Below, in pieces: positions 1 to 5,900 of a DNA stretch of 5,943 bases. Source of the DNA: Clostridia bacterium (GTDB lineage Bacteria; Bacillota; Clostridia; UBA1381). Position 1 is the first letter of the stretch; every line of letters starts with the position of its first letter. The notes under the pieces are model-generated. The model had not been told where the DNA came from. It searched no databases and saw only the letters and a program-made list of their open reading frames with translations. Location: positions 1 through 5,943 of the forward strand of contig CAAEKO010000062.1 of the NCBI GenBank assembly GCA_900756545.1. The letters are read 5' to 3'. The position numbers and the translations under genes were made by a program.

Positions 1-19
1 TACTTCCACGCCGCGCCGA

Positions 20-832
20 TTATGCCAGCACAACGGTAAACATTGCCCGGAGTGAGGCACAACGCCATGCCGCCCCTTTTAGTACCGTTCCGTTTTCTCC
101 AGTATCGGCTAATGTTGGATTTTCTGCCCCTTCGGTGACAGCGCTGCTTTGCACTGTATCTTGCACGGCTTGATCTTCGGTGATTACGGTCGCTTTCGGC
201 TTAACTGGCTGTGCAGCCGTTGGTTTCGGAGCATCTGTCATTTTTTCTTCCTGTCTTTCAGTCTTCTGCGTAACGACAGGTTTTTCTGTCTGTTTTGCGG
301 CTGAACGCACTATATTTTTTTGATTTGTTTCCTGCGGCGCTTCGGCTGCGGCTTCTTTTTGCTCGTTTACCGCGGCATTCTGCGGTACAGTATAGGATTC
401 ATCCTGATCTGTTGTTTTCTGCATTTCGCTCAAATCAATATCCGCTACATTTTCCGCCGGGATCTGTACCGGGTCAACTGTACTATGACGATAGAAATCT
501 CCCACCTTAGACTGAACAACAAACGCCAGCACTAGACAGGCCGCCAAAGCAGAATATGTACGCCAATCCCTGAAAAAGCTGCGTCTGCGCTTTCGGTCTA
601 CCGTCTTCTCAGCGGCGTCCAGCTTTTCATTCAAAGCGGCTTTAAAGGATTCATCTACCTCCAACCTGGGCATAGCATAGAGCGTCGATTTGATTTCTTT
701 TAAAAACTCGGCTTCCTCTCTGCATTTTGGGCAAGAAGCGATATGTTCATCCATCTGCGCTTTTACAAAAAATGAAACCTCATCATAGACATAATCATCA
801 ATGAACTTATGAAATTCATCACAATTTATCAT
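20..832 (-). CDS. Zinc-finger membrane anti-sigma factor
   Basis: Likely the anti-sigma partner of the ECF sigma factor encoded just upstream; it would hold that factor at the membrane until a signal releases it. It has 270 residues. The N-terminal cytoplasmic part carries a zinc-binding anti-sigma signature, His30-x3-Cys34-x2-Cys37, with Cys4 as a possible fourth ligand. A basic stretch (about 80-91) precedes one hydrophobic segment (about 93-107), giving a cytoplasmic N-terminus and an outside C-terminus. Residues 108-250 are a low-complexity linker rich in Glu, Gln, Thr, Lys, Pro and Ala, as in a wall-spanning stalk. The ATG at 832 has AAGGAGG eight bases upstream. The gene starts 43 nt after the sigma gene on the same strand and has a possible private ECF promoter. 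The last 20 or so residues differ in character from the stalk and may reflect a frameshift near 73-80, so the true C-terminus may lie beyond the window. Confidence 0.88.
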   Translation of the reverse strand: MINCDEFHKFIDDYVYDEVSFFVKAQMDEHIASCPKCREEAEFLKEIKSTLYAMPRLEVDESFKAALNEKLDAAEKTVDRKRRRSFFRDWRTYSALAACLVLAFVVQSKVGDFYRHSTVDPVQIPAENVADIDLSEMQKTTDQDESYTVPQNAAVNEQKEAAAEAPQETNQKNIVRSAAKQTEKPVVTQKTERQEEKMTDAPKPTAAQPVKPKATVITEDQAVQDTVQSSAVTEGAENPTLADTGENGTVLKGAAWRCASLRAMFTVVLA

Positions 833-862
833 TTCTCACCCCTCCTTTTTCAATATTACTAT

Positions 863-892
863 ATTAGACGAAAAATCAAAAAATATGTTCCC
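863..892 (-). promoter_or_regulatory. Putative ECF-sigma promoter for anti-sigma gene
   Basis: On the minus strand, GGGAAC (892-887) is followed by exactly 16 bases and then CGTCTAAT (870-863). This closely matches the general ECF promoter pattern of an AAC-containing -35 and a CGTC-type -10, and the spacer is T-rich, as in several Bacillus ECF promoters. It overlaps the last codons and stop of the sigma gene. Transcription would start near 858-861, just ahead of the AAGGAGG and ATG of the anti-sigma gene. Recognition by the adjacent sigma factor is inference. Confidence 0.5.
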
Positions 893-1436
893 GTTTTTTC
901 AAAAAAAATTGTTTCAATTTTTCCCGCGCCCGCGCCAGCCTTGATTTTACCGTCCCAACAGGACAGCCGATAATTGCCGCAATTTCTTCATAGCTCAGAC
1001 CTTCAATATCAAACAGTGTAATTACAAGCCGGTAATTTTCCTCCATTTGGGAAATAGCCTCCCGAACCAGCCGCTGTGTTTCCGTCCTCTCTACCGCGGT
1101 TTCCGGCGCATGCTTCCGATCCTCAATTTCTGCTTTGGGTTTATTTTCATCTTCTACGTCAAGACTCACAGCGTCCTTTCGTTTTCGCAGGAAATCTGTG
1201 CAGACATTCTTTGTTATTTTAAAAATCCATGTAGATAAAGCAGAATCCATGCGGAAACCGCCAATATGTTTATAAATCCTGATAAAGACCTCCTGCGCCG
1301 CGTCAAAAGCATCTTCCCGGTTAGACAGCATTCCATATGCGATATTGACAACCTGCGCCTGATATTCTTCGACCAAAATATCAAACGCTTCCCGGTCGCC
1401 GGCCTTGATCCGTACGACTACATCGTTATCAATCAC
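876..1436 (-). CDS. ECF-family RNA polymerase sigma factor
   Basis: A 186-residue extracytoplasmic-function sigma factor (sigma-70 group 4) that would direct RNA polymerase to stress or envelope promoters when freed from the downstream anti-sigma factor. Region 2 spans about 17-87 and contains the core-binding and -10 recognition stretch DAAQEVFIRIYKHI, followed by the STWIFKITKNVCTDFLRKRK segment. An acidic linker (about 91-120) follows. Region 4 (about 124-177) holds the helix-turn-helix LSYEEIAAIIGCPVGTVKSR that reads the -35. There is no region 1.1 or 3. I chose GTG at 1436 because GGGAGG (1450-1445) sits eight bases upstream. A GTG at 1445, three codons earlier, would lie directly against that Shine-Dalgarno and is less likely. 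The gene begins 25 nt after aroC with no obvious promoter between, so read-through from aroC is expected. The exact ECF group cannot be assigned by eye. Confidence 0.95.
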   Translation of the reverse strand: MIDNDVVVRIKAGDREAFDILVEEYQAQVVNIAYGMLSNREDAFDAAQEVFIRIYKHIGGFRMDSALSTWIFKITKNVCTDFLRKRKDAVSLDVEDENKPKAEIEDRKHAPETAVERTETQRLVREAISQMEENYRLVITLFDIEGLSYEEIAAIIGCPVGTVKSRLARAREKLKQFFLKKREHIF

Positions 1437-1461
1437 ATTTGCCACCTCCCGTTAAAATACT

Positions 1462-2607
1462 TTAGAATTCAGCCACCCGCTTTAAATAGCTGTCATAATA
1501 TGCCCGGATATCTTCCATGCAGTCCCCGCTGAACTTATCCAAAAAAAATTTTGTAATTTCAAAAGCAACCGCAGCTTCTACAACAACCGCACAGGCAGGT
1601 ACAGCGCAGGCATCCGAGCGCTCCACACTGGCTTTCCGAACCGTTTTGTCCGTAAGCTCTACAGTTTCCAGAGGATTATACAAGGTCGGAATGGGCTTCA
1701 TCGCAGCCCGAATAATTACCGGCTCGCCGTTTGTCATTCCGCCTTCGATGCCTCCTGCATGATTAGTCCTACGGTAAAAACCATTTTCATAAGCAATCTC
1801 GTCATGGACAGACGACCCCATGTTTTCAGAAGCTTCAAAACCCATACCGATCTCCACGCCTTTGATGGCCTGTACGCTCATGACCGCCATAGCCAGATTC
1901 GCGTCGATTTTCCGGTCATAATGGACATAACTTCCCAATCCCGCCGGTAAACCGGTCACAATCGTTTCCACCACGCCGCCACAGGATTCCCCCTTCGCCT
2001 TTACACCATCAATATACTGAATCGCTTTTTCCTCCGCTGTTTTCGATGCAAAACCTACCGGCGACGCTTCCGCTCTCGCAAAAAAATCACTGTCCAGAAC
2101 ATCCGTCTCGTCCTGAACACTGCCAATCCGAACGACATGGGAGAAAAATTTTATGTCAAACTGATCCAGCAGCTGACGCACAAGCGCGCCTACTGCCACG
2201 CGCGCCGCTGTTTCCCGTGCGCTGGCACGTTCCAATACGTTGCGCAGATCGTGATGGCCGTATTTCATGCCGCCGGACAAATCAGCATGTCCAGGCCGCG
2301 GACAGGTTACAGCCCTTTGTCCGTTTGATCTTTCCGTCCCCATAATTTCCTGCCAGTTTTCCCAGTCCTTATTCTCTATTCTAATTGCAATCGGGCTGCC
2401 CAGAGTATATCCGCCTCGGACGCCGGACAAGATTTCAGCTTTGTCCTTTTCAATTTTCATTCTGCCGCCCCGGCCATAGCCTCTCTGCCGCCGGGCCAGT
2501 GCCTGATTGATTTTCTCAATTTCTATAGGAATTCCCGCCGGCATCCCCTCTACAATCGCAGTCAGGCATTTGCCGTGAGTTTCCCCCGCTGTAAAATAAC
2601 GAAGCAT
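1462..2607 (-). CDS. aroC: Chorismate synthase
   Basis: Catalyses the last step of the shikimate pathway in the cytoplasm: anti-elimination of phosphate from 5-enolpyruvylshikimate-3-phosphate to give chorismate, using reduced FMN. The 381 residues carry the family signatures in order: GETHG near the N-terminus (His11), PRPGHADL (His107), ASARETAARVAVG (about 128-140), the GGMTNGEP motif (about 289-296) and RSDACAVPA (about 330-338). The two histidines correspond to the catalytic pair known in the family. Length and domain content look complete. The start at 2607 is preceded by AAGGAG about 11 bases upstream. The frame stays open to a TTG at 2673, but that codon is the -35 box of the promoter, and chorismate synthases normally begin at the MLRYFTAGE-type sequence. 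The gene appears to lead an operon with the ECF sigma and anti-sigma genes. No other aro gene is visible. Confidence 0.98.
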   Translation of the reverse strand: MLRYFTAGETHGKCLTAIVEGMPAGIPIEIEKINQALARRQRGYGRGGRMKIEKDKAEILSGVRGGYTLGSPIAIRIENKDWENWQEIMGTERSNGQRAVTCPRPGHADLSGGMKYGHHDLRNVLERASARETAARVAVGALVRQLLDQFDIKFFSHVVRIGSVQDETDVLDSDFFARAEASPVGFASKTAEEKAIQYIDGVKAKGESCGGVVETIVTGLPAGLGSYVHYDRKIDANLAMAVMSVQAIKGVEIGMGFEASENMGSSVHDEIAYENGFYRRTNHAGGIEGGMTNGEPVIIRAAMKPIPTLYNPLETVELTDKTVRKASVERSDACAVPACAVVVEAAVAFEITKFFLDKFSGDCMEDIRAYYDSYLKRVAEF

Positions 2608-2632
2608 GGTTTTAGGTTCTCCTTCTTTTGTA

Positions 2633-2701
2633 AACACTTTAATTATTATAACATTTTTTTGTACTATACGCAATACCTATTTTATTTGTAACCAAAGTGT
2701 T
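2633..2701. repeat. Inverted repeat flanking aroC promoter
   Basis: AACACTTT (2633-2640) and its exact reverse complement AAAGTGTT (2694-2701) bracket the aroC promoter. One arm lies at about the transcription start and the other about 20 bases upstream of the -35. TTTGTAA also recurs next to both arms (2627-2633 and 2685-2691). The layout would suit a looping operator, but eight bases in AT-rich DNA can arise by chance. Confidence 0.3.
2645..2673 (-). promoter_or_regulatory. Vegetative promoter of aroC operon
   Basis: On the minus strand, TTGCGT (2673-2668) and TATAAT (2650-2645) are separated by 17 bases. The -10 is perfect and is preceded by TG one base away, an extended -10. Transcription would start near 2638, giving a leader of about 30 nt with the AAGGAG before the aroC ATG. 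The leader is too short for a riboswitch or attenuator. Confidence 0.8.
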
Positions 2702-2784
2702 AGAAATATTATGTGTGGTATTATTTTAATTTTTCATTTTAATATACTCCGATTGTGTATGTCATATAGACTGCAGCCTTTTTG

Positions 2785-2807
2785 AACCACACAACTATCG
2801 CGTGGTT
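2785..2807. repeat. Short inverted repeat beyond the terminator
   Basis: AACCAC (2785-2790) and GTGGTT (2802-2807) form a six-base stem with an 11-base loop. On the plus strand it is followed by a weak T run (TTCGTT), but no plus-strand gene precedes it. On the minus strand it lies 10 bases past the T tract of the terminator and has no T run of its own. It may be a backup or relic terminator hairpin; function unknown. Confidence 0.3.
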
Positions 2808-2817
2808 TTCGTTATAC

Positions 2818-2848
2818 AAAAAATCGCAGAAATATAAAATTTCTGCGA
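2818..2848 (-). terminator. Intrinsic terminator after CapA-like gene
   Basis: TCGCAGAAAT (2824-2833) and ATTTCTGCGA (2839-2848) form a perfect ten-base stem with a five-base loop. Read on the minus strand it is followed immediately by six Ts (2823-2818). It lies 15 bases after the stop codon of the CapA-like gene. It should insulate that gene from the aroC promoter downstream. Confidence 0.88.
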
Positions 2849-2863
2849 CAAATAAAATCAACT

Positions 2864-4057
2864 CTACTGCTTAATGTTTTCCTCCTGTGTATAGACAATC
2901 TCGCCCCGTTGAAGTTTTTTTGTCATTTCCTTATATTTTTCAAGCCCTTCAAGCCTGTTTTCGCAGTATGCTTCGTAATAGGTTGCAAACACCTCGCTAT
3001 GGCTTTCACATGTGTATGTATTTCTCATATAAAGACTGTGCGCACTGTGCGGAGCTCTATCCTGTTCTTCTAACAGTGATTTCAGCCTGTTGACATACTC
3101 TGCGCTCCACACAATCACCATCTTGTCATATATCTTCTCATTTTGAAGCAGATTGGAAATACACTTTACATAATCCCCAAATCTCTCCCTTTCCTCACCC
3201 TGCAAAATCTCAATTCTTTTTCCATCCTTGTGCTGAATATAAGGAATAATTTTATATTTGATATCCGCATCTCTTTCTACTGTCAAGCTAACCATATATC
3301 CCTTTTCCCACATAGGCAGGCACTCCAGTTTCGGAGACGGGAAATAAAAATTGCCCATTCCATAAATTATCGGCGTATGATTATAAATTTCTGAACCCAA
3401 TGGGCAGTGTGAATGTGCTAAAATAACCGCATCCGCGCCTTGCTCAGAAAGAAAGTGGCATAGTTTTTTTAGCCCCGGTCTCGGCAACGGATTATGCTCG
3501 TTTCCGCCATGCATATATACAATAACTTTATCAGCATTTTTTTTGGCTTGTTTTACCAGATTTCCCGTAATATAATAATCCACTCCAGCGGCGCCTGCCC
3601 TATCCTTTTTCGCTATTCCGTATTCGTGTTCAGCACAGTTTATCAACGCAATTTTAATGCCGTCTTTTTCAAGATAAAGAGGTTTTTGCGCCTGAACCTC
3701 ATTTTCTCCCGCACCGACTGTCAGCATTCCCAGGTTGTGAAGATTTGCAAGCGTTTCCTCTACACCCACCTCTCCGAAATCTCCGAAATGGTTATTTGCA
3801 CACGCTCCGATTGTAAAATTCATGTTTTTCAAAAGCGAAAGCGCAGAACCATGTGACTTTATATTTCCCCCATCCTTTTTTATAGGCTCTCCGTTATCAG
3901 AAAACACAGTCTCCACATTAACAACTGAAATGTCATGCGCTTCCGTTATTCTTCTAACAGGCTCTGCCACTGTTTTATTAACAGCGGCATAATCAAATCC
4001 TTCGTCTAATTTTCCCGCGCAGAAATCTCCTGCAATTAATATTTTTATTTTACTCAT
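2864..4057 (-). CDS. CapA-family metallophosphatase-like protein
   Basis: A 397-residue protein of the CapA / poly-gamma-glutamate synthesis family, whose fold resembles calcineurin-like metallophosphatases. Visible motifs, in order: GDF at 10-12, NVE at 47-49, ANNHFGDFG at 87-95, HGGNEH at 183-188, AHSHC at 214-218 and YGMGNF at 232-237. These match the metal-binding and active-site blocks of the family. The domain ends near 265 and is followed by a charged, probably helical tail of about 130 residues that I do not recognise. There is no signal peptide or membrane segment, unlike the anchored CapA of capsule operons, so a cytoplasmic role is likely. The substrate is unknown. ATG at 4057 is chosen over a TTG at 4078 because AAGGGA lies nine bases before it and family members start close to the MSKIKILIAGD strand. 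It lies 36 nt after the FN3-like remnant and has its own terminator. No capB or capC homologue is present. Confidence 0.88.
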   Translation of the reverse strand: MSKIKILIAGDFCAGKLDEGFDYAAVNKTVAEPVRRITEAHDISVVNVETVFSDNGEPIKKDGGNIKSHGSALSLLKNMNFTIGACANNHFGDFGEVGVEETLANLHNLGMLTVGAGENEVQAQKPLYLEKDGIKIALINCAEHEYGIAKKDRAGAAGVDYYITGNLVKQAKKNADKVIVYMHGGNEHNPLPRPGLKKLCHFLSEQGADAVILAHSHCPLGSEIYNHTPIIYGMGNFYFPSPKLECLPMWEKGYMVSLTVERDADIKYKIIPYIQHKDGKRIEILQGEERERFGDYVKCISNLLQNEKIYDKMVIVWSAEYVNRLKSLLEEQDRAPHSAHSLYMRNTYTCESHSEVFATYYEAYCENRLEGLEKYKEMTKKLQRGEIVYTQEENIKQ

Positions 4058-4093
4058 TTTATCTCTTCCCTTCAACAATACTCGTGTGTAAAA

Positions 4094-4375
4094 TCAAAAG
4101 AACCCAGTTATATCGGCCTTTGTCCATTGATTTTTCTTTGCTCGCGGATTAACATAAATCGGACTTTCCCGGCGTTCATTTCCCTTGCCCGATACACAGC
4201 ACACTTTATAGGTAACACGCTTATTCGCCTCACCTATGTGTGTATATTCATTATTGTTAACATTGGCTATTAAGCTATAGTAAGGCTTATTCTCAACTGC
4301 CATGTATAATATTATAGCCTGCAGCCTTGGCATTTTAATTCCATTTAAGCTTGTGATAACTGCTGTTTCTTTCAA
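4094..4375 (-). pseudogene. FN3-like C-terminal remnant
   Basis: The frame encodes 93 residues from a TTG at 4375. The stretch from about residue 32, PYYSLIANVNNNEYTHIG, followed by VTYKVCCVSGKGNE, reads like the second half of a fibronectin type III domain as found at the ends of secreted glycosidases: a lIa strand, a Y-T/D turn, a YKV-x-AV strand and a GNES-type loop. The first half is poorly conserved and the protein has no signal peptide or catalytic domain, so it cannot be a working enzyme alone. The TTG start has no convincing Shine-Dalgarno. Upstream, the same frame runs through a TAA at 4388-4390 into another open stretch that does have a ribosome binding site. Together they look like one decayed gene with an internal deletion plus a nonsense change. 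A genuine small protein is the alternative. Confidence 0.5.
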
Positions 4376-4387
4376 TAGTAAACATAT

Positions 4388-4498
4388 TTATATCTGCAAC
4401 ATATTCTTTTTTAGTCTCTTTTCGGAAAGCTCATCATTTAAGAATGGCGCTTCTTTATCATAAAAAACTTCAGTTCTTGATATTATATACTTTTTCAA
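4388..4498 (-). pseudogene. Small reading frame, 5' part of broken gene
   Basis: A TTG at 4498 opens a 36-residue frame (MKKYIISRTEVFYDKEAPFL, then a charged tail ending KKNMLQI) that stops at TAA 4388-4390. GGAAGGG (4512-4506) lies seven bases before the TTG, a good initiation context. I do not recognise the family; the sequence reads like an ordinary N-terminus of a soluble protein. It is in the same frame as the FN3-like remnant that follows, so both may be pieces of a single former gene. It could instead be an intact short peptide gene. Confidence 0.4.
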
Positions 4499-4538
4499 AT
4501 TTTCACCCTTCCAGTATCTCTTTTCAAGTATTTACAAG

Positions 4539-4566
4539 CTTTAATATTCTATGCTAATTATATAAA
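4539..4566 (-). promoter_or_regulatory. Possible weak promoter toward the broken gene and CapA-like gene
   Basis: On the minus strand a perfect TATAAT lies near 4563-4558, in the TTATATAATTAGC stretch. Sixteen bases upstream of it is TTGTTT, only a half-match to a -35. If used it would start a leader of about 50 nt before the TTG at 4498 and could also supply the CapA-like gene, which has no room for its own promoter in the 36-nt gap. This is weak evidence, and the position is approximate. Confidence 0.25.
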
Positions 4567-4636
4567 AGCAGCTATAAAAAACAAATGCCCGAAATTGGTG
4601 AAATTAAAACTTCTCTTATCCAATTTTGTCATTTTA

Positions 4637-4665
4637 TTGACTCGAAAATCAAATTGTGATAATAT
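4637..4665 (+). promoter_or_regulatory. Promoter of the alpha/beta hydrolase gene
   Basis: TTGACT (4637-4642) is followed by 17 bases and TAATAT (4660-4665), with TG one base before the -10, giving an extended -10 vegetative promoter. Transcription would start near 4672, about 27 nt before the ATG. The -10 overlaps a small dyad, TGATA-A-TATCA (4657-4667), which could be an operator half-site. GATAAT at 4658-4663 is an alternative -10, but its spacer would be only 15. Confidence 0.55.
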
Positions 4666-4698
4666 CAAAAAAAATATTGCATTAAAAGGAGCAGCATA

Positions 4699-5712
4699 AT
4701 GAAGATATATAATTCACATGACTATATTATAAATATGGCAAAAAACAATTCTCCGCTTCTGCATTTTAATGCAGGCGATGATCTTGAAAGCTGGCAGAAA
4801 CAGGCCAGAGTAAAACTTTCAGAGCTTTTGGGCTTGGATAACTTTGAAAAATGCGATGATCTTTTTAAAATCACAGCAGAGGAACAGACGGAGGAATATA
4901 AGAAAATCAGCTTTGAATTTCAAAGTGAAAAAAATTATTTTGTTCCAGCAGTTATGCTTATCCCAAATAACGCCGCAAAACCGATTCCGGCTGCAATTTG
5001 TCTCCAGGGACATTCAAGCGGTATGCATATATCATTAGGCTCTGAAAAATTTGAAGGCGACAGTATTTCAATTGCAGGCGGCAGAGATTTTGCAGCGCGC
5101 GCGGCGAAGGAAGGCTGCTGCGCAATCGCAATCGATCAAAGATACATGGGGGCGGCAGGTCAGGATGAAAAAGGCTCTCCTGCCTGTATCTCCGCGAACG
5201 AGAGTATGCCTGCCCTTCTTTTCGGAAGATGTGCCATAGGCGAGCGTGTGTTTGATATTCAAAGACTTATTGACATCATTAAAACACATTTCAAACACGT
5301 TATTAATGGTGAAATTATATGTATGGGGAATTCGGGCGGAGGCACGGCAGCCTTCTACGCCTCATGCGTTGATGAGCGGATAACCCTCTCCATGCCTTCC
5401 TGTGCCGTATGTACATACGAGGATTCAATTATGGCAATGTATCACTGTCCCTGCAATTTTGTGCCTGGGATACGGAAATACTTTAACATGGGTGATCTTG
5501 GCTGCCTTATCGCGCCAAGAAAGCTTGTGCTTGTTTGTGGAATAAATGATCCTATTTTCCCCCTTAAGGGCGTTGCAGAAAGCTTTGACATTATAAAAGG
5601 CGCATATAAATCAGCCGGCATGGAAAGTGTTTGCCGCATCGTTAAAGGCAACGGCGGTCACCAGTTCTATCCCGACGATGCGTGGCCGATCGTTCATGAG
5701 CTGCTCGACTAA
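4699..5712 (+). CDS. Alpha/beta hydrolase, esterase-like
   Basis: A 337-residue alpha/beta-hydrolase fold enzyme resembling dienelactone hydrolase and acetylxylan-esterase-like families; probably hydrolyses an ester such as an acetyl group on a sugar, but the substrate is not shown by the sequence. The catalytic triad can be read: nucleophile Ser212 in GNSGGG, acid Asp284 in VCGINDP, and base His321 in GNGGHQFYP. LQGHSSG at 102-108 fits the oxyanion-hole loop and AIAIDQRYMGAAG (142-154) the next strand and turn. The first 75 residues are a helical N-terminal extension typical of the larger members. There is no signal peptide, so it is cytoplasmic and would act on imported, probably small, substrates. 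About 15 cysteines are present, which suits an anaerobic cytoplasm. ATG 4699 has AAGGAG seven bases upstream. It is transcribed away from the CapA-like gene. Confidence 0.9.
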   Translation: MKIYNSHDYIINMAKNNSPLLHFNAGDDLESWQKQARVKLSELLGLDNFEKCDDLFKITAEEQTEEYKKISFEFQSEKNYFVPAVMLIPNNAAKPIPAAICLQGHSSGMHISLGSEKFEGDSISIAGGRDFAARAAKEGCCAIAIDQRYMGAAGQDEKGSPACISANESMPALLFGRCAIGERVFDIQRLIDIIKTHFKHVINGEIICMGNSGGGTAAFYASCVDERITLSMPSCAVCTYEDSIMAMYHCPCNFVPGIRKYFNMGDLGCLIAPRKLVLVCGINDPIFPLKGVAESFDIIKGAYKSAGMESVCRIVKGNGGHQFYPDDAWPIVHELLD

Positions 5713-5900
5713 TTTTGTAAGGCATAAAATGATAAAAAAGAGATGCTTATTATGTTTTCAGACTAACTCACCTTGATTATTAATAAATTGATTTTTGATT
5801 CGGTAAATACGCTAAAGCAGAGTTGTTCAGGCATATGGGGGTTGTTACTTGAATGGCAGTAACGGAAGAGATAAACAATAATATACGGAAAGGTCATATT
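5713..5900 (+). other. Intergenic spacer after the hydrolase gene
   Basis: AT-rich DNA with no convincing terminator. AAGGCAT and ATGCTT (about 5719-5748) pair only with a bulge and a 17-base loop. A perfect ten-base palindrome, TTATTAATAA, lies at 5777-5786. No clear promoter was found. The next gene may be reached by read-through or from a promoter I cannot recognise. Confidence 0.4.

Noticed and set aside
295..535. Plus-strand open frames opposite the anti-sigma stalk
   Set aside because: They mirror the low-complexity stalk codons and have no family features. They are best explained as shadows.
2608..2673. A 22-residue N-terminal extension of chorismate synthase
   Set aside because: The upstream TTG is itself the -35 box and the extension spans the promoter and leader. 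The family starts at the internal ATG, which has a Shine-Dalgarno.
2668..2692. A second, ECF-like promoter overlapping the aroC promoter (GGTTAC, 17 bases, CGTATA on the minus strand)
   Set aside because: The -35 lacks the AAC core, and the CGTATA partly overlaps the much better vegetative -35. Chance resemblance is the simpler reading.
3494..3856. Long plus-strand open frame (120 codons) inside the CapA-like gene
   Set aside because: It is fully antisense to a gene with clear conserved motifs, its translation has no recognisable domain, and no ribosome binding site was seen.
4057..4093. Separate promoter for the CapA-like gene in the gap after the FN3 remnant
   Set aside because: The 36-nt gap contains no -35/-10 pair with usable spacing.
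5719..5756. Terminator after the hydrolase gene
   Set aside because: The stem is short, contains a bulge, has a 17-base loop and lacks a proper T run.
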